Shown: positions 14,472 through 23,435, counted from the first letter of the stretch. The stretch: DNA of 24,755 nt from Competibacteraceae bacterium UBA2788 (GCA_002352185.1 DEHY01000147.1:6611-31365), one strand, 5' to 3'. Notes: generated by a model not told the origin, from the sequence alone. Program-made: numbers and translations.

Positions 14472-15530
14472 TCAGGGTTGCTGGCGGCGGGTGAGGAACA
14501 TGGCGTCGCCGTAACTGAAGAAGCGGTAACGCTGCTCAACCGCATGGCGATAGGCGCTCAGAATCTCGGCATGGCCGGCAAAAGCCGCCACCAGCATCAG
14601 CAGGGTGGATTCCGGCAGATGAAAGTTGGTGATCAGCGCATCCACGCAGCGAAAGCGACAGCCAGGATACAGAAAGATGCGGGTTTCGCCGCGCCAGGGC
14701 CGCATCGCGCCATCCTGAGCCGCCGTCTCCAAGGCCCGCACCGCCGTGGTGCCCACTGCGATCACTCGCCCGCCGTGCGCCTGGGCCGACCGAACTCGTT
14801 CACAGACTTCGGCGCTGACGTCGATTCGCTCCGCGTGCATCACATGATCCGCGATCCGCTCAACCCGCAACGGCTGGAAGGTGCCCGCGCCGACATGCAG
14901 AGTGATAAAGGTCCGCTCCACGCCCAGTGCGGCGATCCGGTCGAGCAGGGTTTGATCGAAGTGCAAGCCGGCGGTCGGCGCGGCGACCGCGCCGGGTTGG
15001 CGGGCGTAAACAGTCTGGTAGCGTTCCGCATCGTGCGGGTTCGGCGTGCGCCGGATATAGGGCGGCAACGGTATTTGCCCATGCCGCTCCAGGAGCGTCA
15101 GCAGCGGTTCGTCGGCTTCAACGCCGATTTCAAACAGATCGGCATGGCGAGCCAGTACGGTGGCGGTGAAACCGGCGTCCAGCAGCAGCAGTCCGCCCGG
15201 CTTGGGCGCTTTGCTGGCGTGGATATGAACCAGCGCCCGCTGCTTGTCCAGCAGCCGTTCCACCAGGATCTCGATTCGTCCGCCGCTGGCCTTGCGTCCG
15301 TGCAAGCGGGCTGGAATCACCCGGGTATCGTTGAATACCAGCAGATCGCCGGGTCGCAACAGTTCCGGCAGATCGCGGAACCACCGGTCGCCCAGTGCGC
15401 CGGTCGCCCCATCCAGCGTCAATAGTCGGCTATCACCACGCTGCGCTGGCGGATGCTGGGCAATCAAATCCGGCGGTAAGTCGTAGTGAAAATCCTGTCG
15501 CCGCTGATTGGAAAGTTCTGAATCGTTCAT
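14472..15530 (-). CDS. queA: S-adenosylmethionine:tRNA ribosyltransferase-isomerase
   Basis: A 352-residue enzyme of queuosine synthesis. It transfers and isomerises the ribosyl part of S-adenosylmethionine onto preQ1 in tRNA to give epoxyqueuosine. Clear family blocks: [61 protein letters not shown] and [18 protein letters not shown]. Length is normal. In many gammaproteobacteria queA is followed by tgt, yajC and secDF; here it is followed by htpX, so the usual cluster is split. Confidence 0.98.
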   Translation of the reverse strand: MNDSELSNQRRQDFHYDLPPDLIAQHPPAQRGDSRLLTLDGATGALGDRWFRDLPELLRPGDLLVFNDTRVIPARLHGRKASGGRIEILVERLLDKQRALVHIHASKAPKPGGLLLLDAGFTATVLARHADLFEIGVEADEPLLTLLERHGQIPLPPYIRRTPNPHDAERYQTVYARQPGAVAAPTAGLHFDQTLLDRIAALGVERTFITLHVGAGTFQPLRVERIADHVMHAERIDVSAEVCERVRSAQAHGGRVIAVGTTAVRALETAAQDGAMRPWRGETRIFLYPGCRFRCVDALITNFHLPESTLLMLVAAFAGHAEILSAYRHAVEQRYRFFSYGDAMFLTRRQQP

Positions 15531-16018
15531 TCCTGTGCTGTCGCCATGAATATTGAAATATAGCCATCCTAAACGCGAACCTCACGTTGGCAACATTCCG
15601 CCCGCCGGGTCAATAGGATGATGCCGGGCCGATTGCTGCTCAACACAGCCGGGTCGTCGTCCACCTTATCGGATGAAACTTGGGAAGAGAATGGCTCAAT
15701 AGTATAACTGATTGTTTTTATTTATATATTATAAAAATATTCAGAAAAACGGGTTTTCCGCTTAATAAATTGCAATAATTTTTCTATTATAAGGAAATGT
15801 TTCCTGCTGTAAATTTTCCTGTGGCTCAGATTGCAGTTGAATTAACGGGCAGTGCGTGACCCAACGAAACCAAAATGTTGAATTACGGTCTCCAAACAGA
15901 CCTGACCTGCGTCGGGCCACCATTACAGGGTTTATTACAGCGGGATAAATGTTGGTCTTGAGAGAATCAGGATCGCTCATTGCTATATCAACCTTCAGGA
16001 TAATTGGGAGCGTGCGAT
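15531..16018. other. 488-nt gene-free, strongly AT-rich region
   Basis: No gene is supported here. Base composition drops sharply: 15721-15780 has 12 G/C in 60. A 14-bp palindrome, AGGAAATGTTTCCT, lies at 15792-15805 and could be an operator. The queA promoter and the promoter of the Cache gene must lie here. GATAAT at 15999-16004 just before the Cache gene has no well-spaced -35. A minus-strand open frame in the middle is of poor composition and was not called. Confidence 0.6.
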
Positions 16019-16468
16019 ATGAGAACATTGTTGAGTCTTACTCTGTGCTGTGGATTGATCTCAACCGCTTATGCCGCAGAGTTTGGCACTGCCGAAGAAG
16101 CCCAGGCCCTTGTAAAAAAGGCGGTTGCGCATATTCAAAGCGTTGGGCCAGAGAAAGCCTATGCGGATTTCACTACTAAAAAGCCGGATTTTGTTGATCG
16201 GGATTTGTACATCTTTGTGATTAGCTCTAAAGGCATTACATTAGCTCACGGTTCCAATGATAAGCTCGTGGGAAAAGATATGCTTGAATTGAAAGATCTG
16301 GATGGAAAAGCATTTATTCGCGAGATTGTCGAAAAAGCCAAGACTCAAAATAATTACTCGGTGGATTATAAATTCACCGATCCGGTAACAAAAAAAATAC
16401 TACCCAAGATTTTATTTTGTGAGAAGCTGAACGAAACGGCGGTATGCTCTGGATTTTATAAGCACTGA
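16019..16468 (+). CDS. secreted single Cache-domain protein
   Basis: A 149-residue exported sensor-type protein. Residues 1-20 are a signal peptide (MRTLLSLTLC..., likely cut after AYA). The mature part is one sCache_2-type ligand-binding domain: DLYIFVISSKG (62-72), ITLAHGSNDKLVGKDM, LDGKAFIREIVEKA, YKFTDPVTKK. The last third has Cys134 and Cys143, which could form a disulfide. There is no transmembrane anchor or output domain, so it would be a free periplasmic binding protein. The ATG at 16019 has GGGAG 8 nt upstream. A chemoreceptor gene follows after a strong hairpin. I infer that it may present a small ligand, such as a carboxylate, to that receptor. GC content is low, like the start of the next gene. 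Confidence 0.85.
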   Translation: MRTLLSLTLCCGLISTAYAAEFGTAEEAQALVKKAVAHIQSVGPEKAYADFTTKKPDFVDRDLYIFVISSKGITLAHGSNDKLVGKDMLELKDLDGKAFIREIVEKAKTQNNYSVDYKFTDPVTKKILPKILFCEKLNETAVCSGFYKH

Positions 16469-16478
16469 AGTGCAAAAA

Positions 16479-16511
16479 ATCGTGCAGTCAGCTATCTGCC
16501 GACTGCACGAT
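16479..16511. terminator. strong hairpin between Cache and chemoreceptor genes
   Basis: ATCGTGCAGTC (16479-16489) and its exact complement GACTGCACGAT (16501-16511) flank an 11-nt loop. On the plus strand it is preceded by six A and followed by CCGGC, so it is not a classic terminator in the direction of the genes. Read on the minus strand it ends in a T run and would be a good terminator. It may act as an mRNA-stability or partial-termination element that sets the Cache to receptor ratio. Confidence 0.55.
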
Positions 16512-16543
16512 CCGGCATGTGGTTGCCATAGGGGGAAATTAAA

Positions 16544-18070
16544 ATGAAATTTCACTATAAGATTTTTCTCGCTCCTGGAATATCAATTACTTTTTTGATC
16601 GCTTTTGCAGCTACTGCTTATTTTTATTTATATGAAGAGAGGAATACGAATGACAGCCTGCTTTCCAGGCAAGCCTCAGTTGCAATTCTTCAGGACGGGT
16701 ATCAAAAGATAACAGATGCACATGCTCTGACCTACCGGCTGCTTACCGTGGCTGCCAATCTTAATGAAATTCAAGTCAAGGAAACCACCCAGCGAATTGA
16801 GAAACTGATTCAATTTTCCCAGGATCGCTTTAAGCAGGCTTCGCAACAATTTATAGTGACGGAGCTTGATAGCATCATTGCAAACGTGGCCAGCTACCGC
16901 GAAGCAGTAATCAAAGGAATTGACCTGAGTTCGGTCGACACCAATCTCGGTGCGATGGTGATGCAATCGGCGGATGATGCTTTTAGTAGACTGGATCAGT
17001 TACTCCAGCCCTTGATGGAAAAGCAACGCCAGCTTGGCGAGCAAGCTCGTTCCAGCAGCTTGCAGGCATTTAATCAAACTGTCATTCTCCTGGGAGTGTT
17101 TTTTACAATCGCCGTAATCATTTCTTTTGGCACGACATATATCATCGCCCGTGGAGTCACCCGGCAGTTGGGTGGCGATCCTGCTTATGCCGTCGCCATC
17201 ACACGACGGCTCGCGGCTGGGGATCTAACAGGAAACATTGAAACCAAGGCCAAGGATGACAGCAGCTTATTGTTTGACATGAAATCGATGGTGCAGCGCT
17301 TGTGTGAGGTTCTGGGGCAAGTACAGAAAATCACATCCAATGTGGATAGCGCCAGTAGTGAGATTGCCAGCAGCAATCGCGATCTCAGCGAACGTACTCA
17401 GATGCAAGCCTCCGCGCTGGAAAAAACCGCCTCCTCGATGGAAGAGTTGACCAGCACGATCAGGCAAAGCACCGATAACGTCGGACAAGCCAATCAGTTG
17501 GCGAGCGCAGCCCGCGCCCAAGCCGAGCAGGGTGGACAAGTGGTCGAACAGGCAATGACGGCGATGAACGCTATCCACCAGAGTAGCCGCAGGATCGCCG
17601 ACATCATCGGCGTGATCGATGAAATTGCCTTCCAGACCAACCTGCTGGCGCTGAATGCGGCAGTGGAAGCCGCCCGAGCGGGGGAACAAGGGCGGGGCTT
17701 TGCCGTAGTGGCGGGTGAGGTGCGCAAGCTGGCCCAGCGCAGCGCGGATGCCGCCAGGGAGATCAAGGCATTGATCACCGACAGCGTCGCCAAGATCGAG
17801 GATGGGGGCGATCTGGTCAAACGTTCCGGGCAAACCCTCAGGGAGATCGTAGCTTCCATCAAGAGAGTCAGCGACATCGTCGCCGAAATCGCGGCTGCCG
17901 CCCGGGAACAAGTCAGCGGCATTGAACAGGTCAACGAAGCCATCCTGCAGATGGATCAAGCCACTCAGCGAAATGCCGCCTTGGTCGAGCAGACTGCTGC
18001 GACCAGTGACGCCATGGGCGATCAGGCCCAGGCGCTGCAAAAGCTGATGCGCTTCTTTAAGCTGGGGTGA
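16544..18070 (+). CDS. methyl-accepting chemotaxis protein
   Basis: A 508-residue chemoreceptor that signals through CheW and CheA. Order: membrane helix ~8-28, periplasmic helical sensor ~30-175 (four-helix-bundle type), helix ~178-201, HAMP-like segment with QLGGDP and [13 protein letters not shown] (~208-232), methylation helices, and the conserved signalling hairpin [20 protein letters not shown] at 360-379 continuing through [18 protein letters not shown]. There is no C-terminal CheR-binding pentapeptide. The ATG has a GGGGGAA run just upstream. The sensor half is AT-rich (16561-16620 has 22 G/C in 60), while the signalling half is GC-rich (17641-17700 has 43 in 60), suggesting a mosaic gene. 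The adjacent secreted Cache protein may be its ligand-binding partner. Confidence 0.95.
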   Translation: MKFHYKIFLAPGISITFLIAFAATAYFYLYEERNTNDSLLSRQASVAILQDGYQKITDAHALTYRLLTVAANLNEIQVKETTQRIEKLIQFSQDRFKQASQQFIVTELDSIIANVASYREAVIKGIDLSSVDTNLGAMVMQSADDAFSRLDQLLQPLMEKQRQLGEQARSSSLQAFNQTVILLGVFFTIAVIISFGTTYIIARGVTRQLGGDPAYAVAITRRLAAGDLTGNIETKAKDDSSLLFDMKSMVQRLCEVLGQVQKITSNVDSASSEIASSNRDLSERTQMQASALEKTASSMEELTSTIRQSTDNVGQANQLASAARAQAEQGGQVVEQAMTAMNAIHQSSRRIADIIGVIDEIAFQTNLLALNAAVEAARAGEQGRGFAVVAGEVRKLAQRSADAAREIKALITDSVAKIEDGGDLVKRSGQTLREIVASIKRVSDIVAEIAAAAREQVSGIEQVNEAILQMDQATQRNAALVEQTAATSDAMGDQAQALQKLMRFFKLG

Positions 18071-18113
18071 ATTCCGAACAGGTCTCCCACGCTCATCGTC
18101 GCGCATCCTCAAG

Positions 18114-18695
18114 CTAATTCAAATCCGGGTCGGGGTAATACTTCGCGCCGGTCAGGCTCACTCCAACAATGGCGCCCTGGTCGCTGAGCTGATACATCAG
18201 CACACCCGGCGATACCGTTGCGCCCAACTGATTCCCCATCTTTTGGGTGCTGGTTTTCGCGGATGCCATCGCATTCGCCCCGAACTCCCATCCTGAATTT
18301 ACGAACTGATCGAAAGCCTGCGGTGTTTCAAATACGAACACCAGCCGGAACCGCTGCACACCGAAGCCGTAGCCGGGCTGCAATTCGACCATCCGCATGA
18401 AGGTTGTCCGCCGGGTGGCGTGGCTGACGGCGATCCCTTCTCCGGTGGCACTGCCCATGAACAGGACTTTCAGGCCGAAGTTGCTGAAAACGGCATAACC
18501 GGCGGCCCGTTCAATCTGTCGGCGTGCGCCGGGATATTGCTGGTAGAGTTGCCCCAGCGTCTCGTTCGCCATCTCGCGAACTGAGGCGCGTTGCTCGTCA
18601 ACCTGGTGCTGGGACATGGGCGCGGTCGAACAGGCCTGTAAACCGAGACCCAGGGCGACCATCAGAGACACGATGAAGATACGAAAATTACGCAT
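18114..18695 (-). CDS. SYLF/YSC84-domain lipoprotein
   Basis: A 193-residue lipoprotein. The signal peptide ends in the lipobox LQAC with Cys22. The mature part is a single SYLF (YSC84-type) domain with the landmarks AAGYAVFSNFGLKVLFMGSA, GEGIAV, FMRMVELQPGYGFGVQRFR and FVFETPQAFDQFV. The domain is known to bind lipids in eukaryotes; bacterial versions are envelope lipoproteins of unclear role. The ATG has AAGGA 7 nt upstream. It converges with the chemoreceptor gene. A 58-codon remnant of a DUF1214 gene lies just upstream on the same strand. Confidence 0.9.
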   Translation of the reverse strand: MRNFRIFIVSLMVALGLGLQACSTAPMSQHQVDEQRASVREMANETLGQLYQQYPGARRQIERAAGYAVFSNFGLKVLFMGSATGEGIAVSHATRRTTFMRMVELQPGYGFGVQRFRLVFVFETPQAFDQFVNSGWEFGANAMASAKTSTQKMGNQLGATVSPGVLMYQLSDQGAIVGVSLTGAKYYPDPDLN

Positions 18696-18765
18696 GGTTT
18701 TGTCCTTATCAAGTCAGATACGGCGACGCCCGCCTGGCCGCCGCATCTGTGTAAAGGTTGAGTTT

Positions 18766-18942
18766 TCAGTTAACCCGTTTCACCGCTGGCGGCTTCCAGG
18801 CGCCGTTAAGGATGGACGGTTTTTTCTTCTTCGGCCAGTACATCTGCCGCATCGGAATGAAATCATCCTTCGGGGCGGGCAGTCCGTTGGTTTCTTTGGC
18901 CTTGCCCGGCGACTGGCGCTGGATGCATGGAGCGACCGATTC
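18766..18942 (-). pseudogene. 3' remnant of a DUF1254/DUF1214 gene
   Basis: Between the YSC84 lipoprotein and the cytochrome gene, 58 codons read as the conserved C-terminal end of a DUF1214 protein: CIQRQSPGKAKETNGLPAPK, then MRQMYWPK and ILNGAWKPPAVKRV, ending at a TGA (18766-18768). This matches the family pattern of QHxSPGxxKExNWLPAPxGxF ... LYWPK ... GxWKPPxVxxV. No start codon or upstream domain exists; a TAA lies in frame near the cytochrome stop. The rest of the gene has been lost. Recognition is from memory of the family. Confidence 0.7.
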
Positions 18943-18967
18943 ACGACCATTCCGACCAGACGCTGAT

Positions 18968-21358
18968 CTATTTTATTGCCCCTGTCTGTTGCAGCAGCGC
19001 CTGCGCCTGAGGGTTATCCGGCTCCAGTTCCGCCAGACGCCGAGCGTAATTGCGCGCTGCCTCGGTATTTCCGGCGTCGCGCTGGAACGCCGCCAGCGCG
19101 AACAGGCTATCACGGTCATTGGGATGGCGTTGCAGCACGGTTTCCAACTCCTGAATCGCTTTCGATCCCTGTCCGGCGCTGTTCAGCGCCACTGCATACA
19201 CATAGCCATAACCCGCATGGTTCCCATCCAGCCGGGCGGCTTCAGCCAGGGCGGCGATGGCCTCGGGCAGCCGTTTCTGGCGGATCAACAGCAACCCCAG
19301 CGCATGGTGCGCAGCGGCGGTTTGCGGCTCCAGAGCCAGCGCCTGGCGTAATGTCTTTTCACCGTCCGCATCGCGTCCCTGGATCCGGTACAGGTCGGCG
19401 AGATTGACTGCCGCCTGGGTGAAGGTCGGTTGCAGGTCCAGGGCAGCGCGATAGGCCGTTTCCGCTTGTTCAAACTGGCGCTGATCGACGTAGATCAAGC
19501 CGATGTTGAGAAACGATTCGGGGCGGTCGGCGCTGGTCATTTCCGCAGCGGCGTACTCGGCTATTCCGCGCTGGACAGCCAGGCGCTGGGTTTCGTTGAG
19601 CGATTCCGGCGGCGCGGCGGCCAGCGCCCGCGCCGCTTCGATTCGCACCAGCCGCACCGGGTCGTTGAGCAGAGGTAGCAGTTGGCGCAGCTTCAGTTCC
19701 GGCGGCAAGGCGTCCAGCGCCCGCACCGCCGTACTCCGCAACAGCGGATCAGGGTCCGTCAGCAGCGGGCGGATGATCTCGAACGCCGCTGAATTGAGGC
19801 GATCACCCAATCGGGAAACCGCGCTGGCGCGGGCGATAGCAGGCTGATCGGTATTTTTCAGCAATGCCCGCAGCAATTCCGGCGCGCCAACGGCGTCGGT
19901 ATTGCCGGCGTGCAGCGCCTCAGCGAAGTGCTGGTACCCCATGGAAATTTTGCCGTACCACTTCTGCGCCTGATCCGCAGCCCACTGCGCCGGTTTGTCG
20001 CTATGGCATTGAGTGCATGCGTTGGGCACGCCCAGCGTCACCGATAAATCGGGTCTGGGAATACGGAAGCTGTGATCGTGGCGCGAGTCCACCCCCATAT
20101 AGGTTGTGGCGGGCGCATGGCAGGCGACGCAGTCTGCGCCTTTGGAATGGGCCGGGTGGAAATGATGTTGCGGCGTGTCATATTTGGCGGGCATGTGGCA
20201 TTGCAGGCAGAGCTTGCCGCCGGATGCGCGCAACTGGCCGCTGTGTGGGTCATGGCAGTCGCTGCAACTCACGCCCTTCGCCTGCATTTTGCTTTGCAGG
20301 AACGAGCCGTGATTGAACACCTCGTCCTTCATCTGCCCGTCGGGATAGTAGAGATCGGGGGTCAGCAACGCCAGGCGATGGGTGTCCAGCAGCGGCTTGC
20401 CGAAGACATAGTCGTCCCAGAATTGCCCGCGCCGCGAGTGGCAGCGGGCGCACAGCTCCAGTTCGCGGCTGGACGAACGCGGCGCGCTGCGCTGGGCAAC
20501 GCCGGCATCCGGGACAAGGTTCCAGGTAATCCCGCGCCGCTCGTCGAGAGCTATCGCCAACCCTTTGGCGCTGTCGAATTTCTGCCAGTCCCCCTCCTTC
20601 TTCGCCCAAGTGAGATGGTTCGCGCCGGGCCCGTGACAGGCTTCGCAGGACACACTGATTTCCGACCAGGTGGTGTTGAAACGCCTGAGCCTGGCGTCGT
20701 AATTCTTGTGCAAATTGGTGGAATGGCACTCGGCGCACATGTAATTCCAGTTCTGTTGCGCGCCGGTCCAGTGCAACGGGTCCTTATGGGTGAGGTTCTG
20801 GCCGGGATAGAGATGAAACCAGCGTTGCCCGCCCTGCGCTTTGGGCCGGCTGTCCCAGGCGATGCCCAGCGCCTGATAGCGTCCGTCGGGGAAGCCGATC
20901 AGATACTGCTGCAAGGGATACACGCCGAAGGTGTAGGCGATTGCGTAATCCTGCAATGTTCCATCCGGCCCATCGGTGCGCGCCATGAATTTGCCATCGC
21001 GGCGGAAAAAGGTGGAGGTGACGCCGGCGTAGGCGAACGAGGCGCCCTTGAAATCGCCCAGTACGGTTTGCTCGGTGGCGGGCTGCATGGCCTGGGCGTG
21101 CTGAGAACTTTGCCAGCGCTGATGTTCGGCCTGATGGCACTGGGCGCAGGTTTGCGCGCCGACGTAGCCGCCGCCCGCTTGCGTGGCTGGCGGAGGGTTG
21201 GCCGACCACGCCACAGGCAAGGGTTCCGCCGGTTCGCTGCCGGAGCGCGCTCCGGGGGCAAAAAACGTCATCGCACCCAGCAGGAGAAGGGGGGGCCACA
21301 GCAGAGCGATGGCCTTGAGTCGCCGCCAGAGAGGATGCGTCATGGTTTGGAGGGTCAT
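18968..21358 (-). CDS. octaheme c-type cytochrome with HEAT and TPR repeats
   Basis: A 796-residue membrane-anchored or exported electron-transfer protein. A hydrophobic segment (about 15-33) is followed by a Pro-rich linker and a heme region with eight CXXCH motifs at 71, 208, 238, 303, 365, 384, 410 and 448. Many other His residues (for example the HHFHPAH cluster near 398) could be distal ligands. Then come HEAT-like repeats (about 490-605) and five or so TPR units (about 614-790). The arrangement resembles cytochrome c554-related multiheme TPR proteins; substrate and partners are unknown. The frame is open to 21406, but ATG 21358 gives a 4-nt ATGA overlap with the patatin stop, typical of coupled translation. 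An ATG at 21343 is also possible. Confidence 0.92.
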   Translation of the reverse strand: MTLQTMTHPLWRRLKAIALLWPPLLLLGAMTFFAPGARSGSEPAEPLPVAWSANPPPATQAGGGYVGAQTCAQCHQAEHQRWQSSQHAQAMQPATEQTVLGDFKGASFAYAGVTSTFFRRDGKFMARTDGPDGTLQDYAIAYTFGVYPLQQYLIGFPDGRYQALGIAWDSRPKAQGGQRWFHLYPGQNLTHKDPLHWTGAQQNWNYMCAECHSTNLHKNYDARLRRFNTTWSEISVSCEACHGPGANHLTWAKKEGDWQKFDSAKGLAIALDERRGITWNLVPDAGVAQRSAPRSSSRELELCARCHSRRGQFWDDYVFGKPLLDTHRLALLTPDLYYPDGQMKDEVFNHGSFLQSKMQAKGVSCSDCHDPHSGQLRASGGKLCLQCHMPAKYDTPQHHFHPAHSKGADCVACHAPATTYMGVDSRHDHSFRIPRPDLSVTLGVPNACTQCHSDKPAQWAADQAQKWYGKISMGYQHFAEALHAGNTDAVGAPELLRALLKNTDQPAIARASAVSRLGDRLNSAAFEIIRPLLTDPDPLLRSTAVRALDALPPELKLRQLLPLLNDPVRLVRIEAARALAAAPPESLNETQRLAVQRGIAEYAAAEMTSADRPESFLNIGLIYVDQRQFEQAETAYRAALDLQPTFTQAAVNLADLYRIQGRDADGEKTLRQALALEPQTAAAHHALGLLLIRQKRLPEAIAALAEAARLDGNHAGYGYVYAVALNSAGQGSKAIQELETVLQRHPNDRDSLFALAAFQRDAGNTEAARNYARRLAELEPDNPQAQALLQQTGAIK

Positions 21359-22611
21359 TTGTTCGCGCCGGCAGCGGTGGCAAAGCCCGGCGGCGTCTTC
21401 TGCCACGGATAGCCCTTGGCCGCCATGTCGTAGCCCACGGCGTAGAGCTGGCGCATGAACCCGGTGTCGAAATCTTCCGTGTGCGGGGCGTTGAAACTGT
21501 CCGGGATATACGCCAGGTTGAAATCGACGCCGTCGCGTTGGGTGGTGAGATAAATCCGGTAGAGATCGCCGATGCCCTGGGTATGGATCAGCGAGGAGAT
21601 CGCCCGCCCGGCGATGGTCATGGTGCTACGCTCCACCTGCGCCCACTCGGGATCCAGCCGGCTGTTGCGGATCACATACGCCCGCCGCTCGCGTTGCTGG
21701 ATTCCGAGCTGGCGCGCTCCCGCTTTCAGGTCAAGCGAGGGTGGGTAGATGAAGACTTGCGCCGTTGCGCCGCCGTCCACATGCATCTCCTGATACGGCT
21801 GACCGCTAACCTCAACGTCGATCATGCTCGGCGGAAACGCGCCGGGAATCGCGGCGGAGGCCACCATCAGGGTTCGGAACAGCTCCAGCGCCCTGGGATC
21901 GCGACTGGCCGCGATCCTGGTCAGATTCCAGATAATGCCCCGGCGCGCATCAAGATCGGTGGTTCCCACCAAGAGCAGGCGCCCCTTGGCATACTCGGCG
22001 GCGATCACATCCAGCAGCGCCCGATCCACGTATTTTGCGATCAGTTTCCACAAGGGATGGTTGTCAGCCATGGCGTCGCTGGTCAGGGCCGCCAGCAAGC
22101 TCCGTGGTTCCGCAATGTCCTTGGCGGAAATCGTGGTGTAAACCTCCTTCAGCGTAGCGTCGTAGGCCGGTCCCGCAAAGGCGAACGGCGCAGTCAGCGC
22201 CCCGGTGCTGATGCCGGTCACCAGCTTGAAGGCCGGTCGGGTGCCGGCAGCCGTCCATCCATTCAGCAGCCCAGCGCCGAACGCGCCGTTGTCACCGCCA
22301 CCGGAGATCGCGAGGAATGCCGCTGGCGGCAACGGGCCTTGGTGGCCGCCGGCGGCCAAGTAGGCTTGCTCGCGCCTAACGGACTCCAGTCCCTCGCGGG
22401 CCATTTCGGCCAAATCCTCAGGATTGCCGATTCGATACCGGATTTTTTCCAGTCCCGGAATTTGGGCCTGGTTCTGCAACTTTTCGGGCACTGCCGGCTG
22501 GCGTGACGGAGTGGCGCAACCCTGCGCGACAAACAGGGTGACGAATCCGATCAGGGCGATGATCGCCGAGCGTGCGTTCGGTGTTATCAGTCTCATTAAG
22601 TGCGTACTCAT
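21355..22611 (-). CDS. patatin-like phospholipase, probable lipoprotein
   Basis: A 418-residue serine hydrolase of the patatin family, acting on phospholipids or other acyl esters. An N-terminal hydrophobic segment ends in VAQGC (Cys32), an imperfect lipobox, so envelope location is likely. The catalytic parts are complete: oxyanion loop GGGDNGAFGAG (104-114), nucleophile Ser135 in GISTG, and Asp279 in VDGG. Patatins use a Ser-Asp dyad. The C-terminal third is less conserved. ATG 22611 is the outer start and a second in-frame ATG at residue 6 is possible. The gene overlaps the cytochrome gene by 4 nt, so both are probably made together, perhaps as an envelope lipid or redox unit. Confidence 0.92.
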   Translation of the reverse strand: MSTHLMRLITPNARSAIIALIGFVTLFVAQGCATPSRQPAVPEKLQNQAQIPGLEKIRYRIGNPEDLAEMAREGLESVRREQAYLAAGGHQGPLPPAAFLAISGGGDNGAFGAGLLNGWTAAGTRPAFKLVTGISTGALTAPFAFAGPAYDATLKEVYTTISAKDIAEPRSLLAALTSDAMADNHPLWKLIAKYVDRALLDVIAAEYAKGRLLLVGTTDLDARRGIIWNLTRIAASRDPRALELFRTLMVASAAIPGAFPPSMIDVEVSGQPYQEMHVDGGATAQVFIYPPSLDLKAGARQLGIQQRERRAYVIRNSRLDPEWAQVERSTMTIAGRAISSLIHTQGIGDLYRIYLTTQRDGVDFNLAYIPDSFNAPHTEDFDTGFMRQLYAVGYDMAAKGYPWQKTPPGFATAAGANK

Positions 22612-22705
22612 TCGTTATCCGAAGTTTGGCGAAGACGATTCTGCGGGCGTTCTTCCCGGCAATCGCGCAACTACGCGCACACACAGCATTACAGCATGTA
22701 GCGGG

Positions 22706-23050
22706 TCAGAAGCGGAAGATCACCCCGATCACAGGTCCGCTGAAGTCCGTCGCCGATGTCGAGGTAACAGGGCAAAAATCAGTGGCTGTCCCATTCCACC
22801 CGACCCTTGACGCCAATGATCCCATCCAGCAAATTTACGGAATCGGACGGATGCGCCGCTGGCAGGGCAGGGGCAACGATCCTTCGAGCGTCAGATCGGT
22901 GTCGGCATCGAAACCGGCATAGCGCAGCCCGGCCAGCACGTCGAGATTGGCATTCTCGGTGCAAATTACGGTATACGCGCCCGCCAGTTGGAACAGCGTC
23001 CCCTTGAGACTGTTATTGGCCTTGAGATTGAAGCCGGTCCCGCCCGGCAG
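22706..23050 (-). pseudogene. broken outer-membrane beta-barrel gene, C-terminal part
   Basis: The minus strand reads as alternating beta strands of a barrel protein: GFNLKANNSLKGTLFQLAGA, NANLDVLAGLRYAGFDADTD, LTLEGSL. The frame ends at a TAA (22835-22837). Another frame gives LLDGIIGVKGRVEWDSH, a TGA at 22779-22781 where relatives have Trp, then FLPCYLDIG. The first frame returns as TDFSGPVIGVIFRF and a stop at 22706-22708, with the terminal Phe typical of barrels. At least two frameshifts and one nonsense change are needed, and the 5' end is missing. The exact family is unknown. Confidence 0.72.
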
Positions 23051-23054
23051 GGGG

Positions 23055-23226
23055 GTTCACCATCATCCTGGGCACGGGCGGCAAGCTGTCTGATGAACTC
23101 TCGGATCTCCGGGAAATGTTGCGTCAATGTACTGCGGTCGTCGCCCAGCCCCTCGACGATGTGGCACGGCTGGCTGGGCGGCGATGATTTTTGTACGACG
23201 ACGAAATCAGGGAAGAAGACCCCCAA
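23055..23226 (-). other. possible gene fragment next to attC-like site
   Basis: A minus-strand frame reads VFFPDFVVVQKSSPPSQPCH and IVEGLGDDRSTLTQHFPEI, then REFIRQLAARAQDD, which looks protein-like but has no good start and no match I recognise. It begins right at the end of the attC-like site and ends near the beta-barrel remnant. It could be a broken cassette gene or chance. Confidence 0.25.
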
Positions 23227-23286
23227 CGTGGAATTGAGGCGACTGCGCGGCTTTTCGCGCAGGTCCGGTGAAATGAAATGTTGGGC
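23221..23286 (-). repeat. integron attC-like site, copy 2
   Basis: On the minus strand a 66-bp element runs from GCCCAAC (matches RYYYAAC) to GTTGGGG (one mismatch to GTTRRRY). Inside, a GC-rich stem (TGCGCG with CGCGCA) carries one extrahelical base, as attC sites do. Its first part, GCCCAAC-N4-CATTTCACCGGAC, matches the other copy at 24560-24614 in the same orientation. Confidence 0.5.
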
Positions 23287-23435
23287 ATTGCCGCATCAAC
23301 TGCTCGCATCCCACGCAGACGCTACGCAGCCGAAGCCATCAATAATCCAACTCTCGCCACTCAGAATCTTAGCGTGGGCCTCCAGAAACACGGCGCGGCT
23401 AAGAATAGCCGGGAACGGCGACGAAGTGCAGGATA

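Noticed and set aside
14478..15425. 315-codon plus-strand open frame
   Set aside because: Antisense of queA.
15762..16028. Minus-strand frame of 88 codons in the AT-rich gap
   Set aside because: No ribosome site, AT-driven composition, and it overlaps the Cache gene start.
21359..21406. Upstream start for the cytochrome, adding 16 residues with a CHRC motif
   Set aside because: It overlaps the patatin 3' end in another frame; CHRC is not a CXXCH heme site, and ATG 21358 gives the typical ATGA coupling.
20072..21412. 446-codon plus-strand open frame
   Set aside because: Lies opposite the octaheme cytochrome gene, whose eight CXXCH motifs prove the other strand; no family features.
21481..22506. 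341-codon plus-strand open frame
   Set aside because: Antisense of the patatin gene, whose catalytic motifs are complete.
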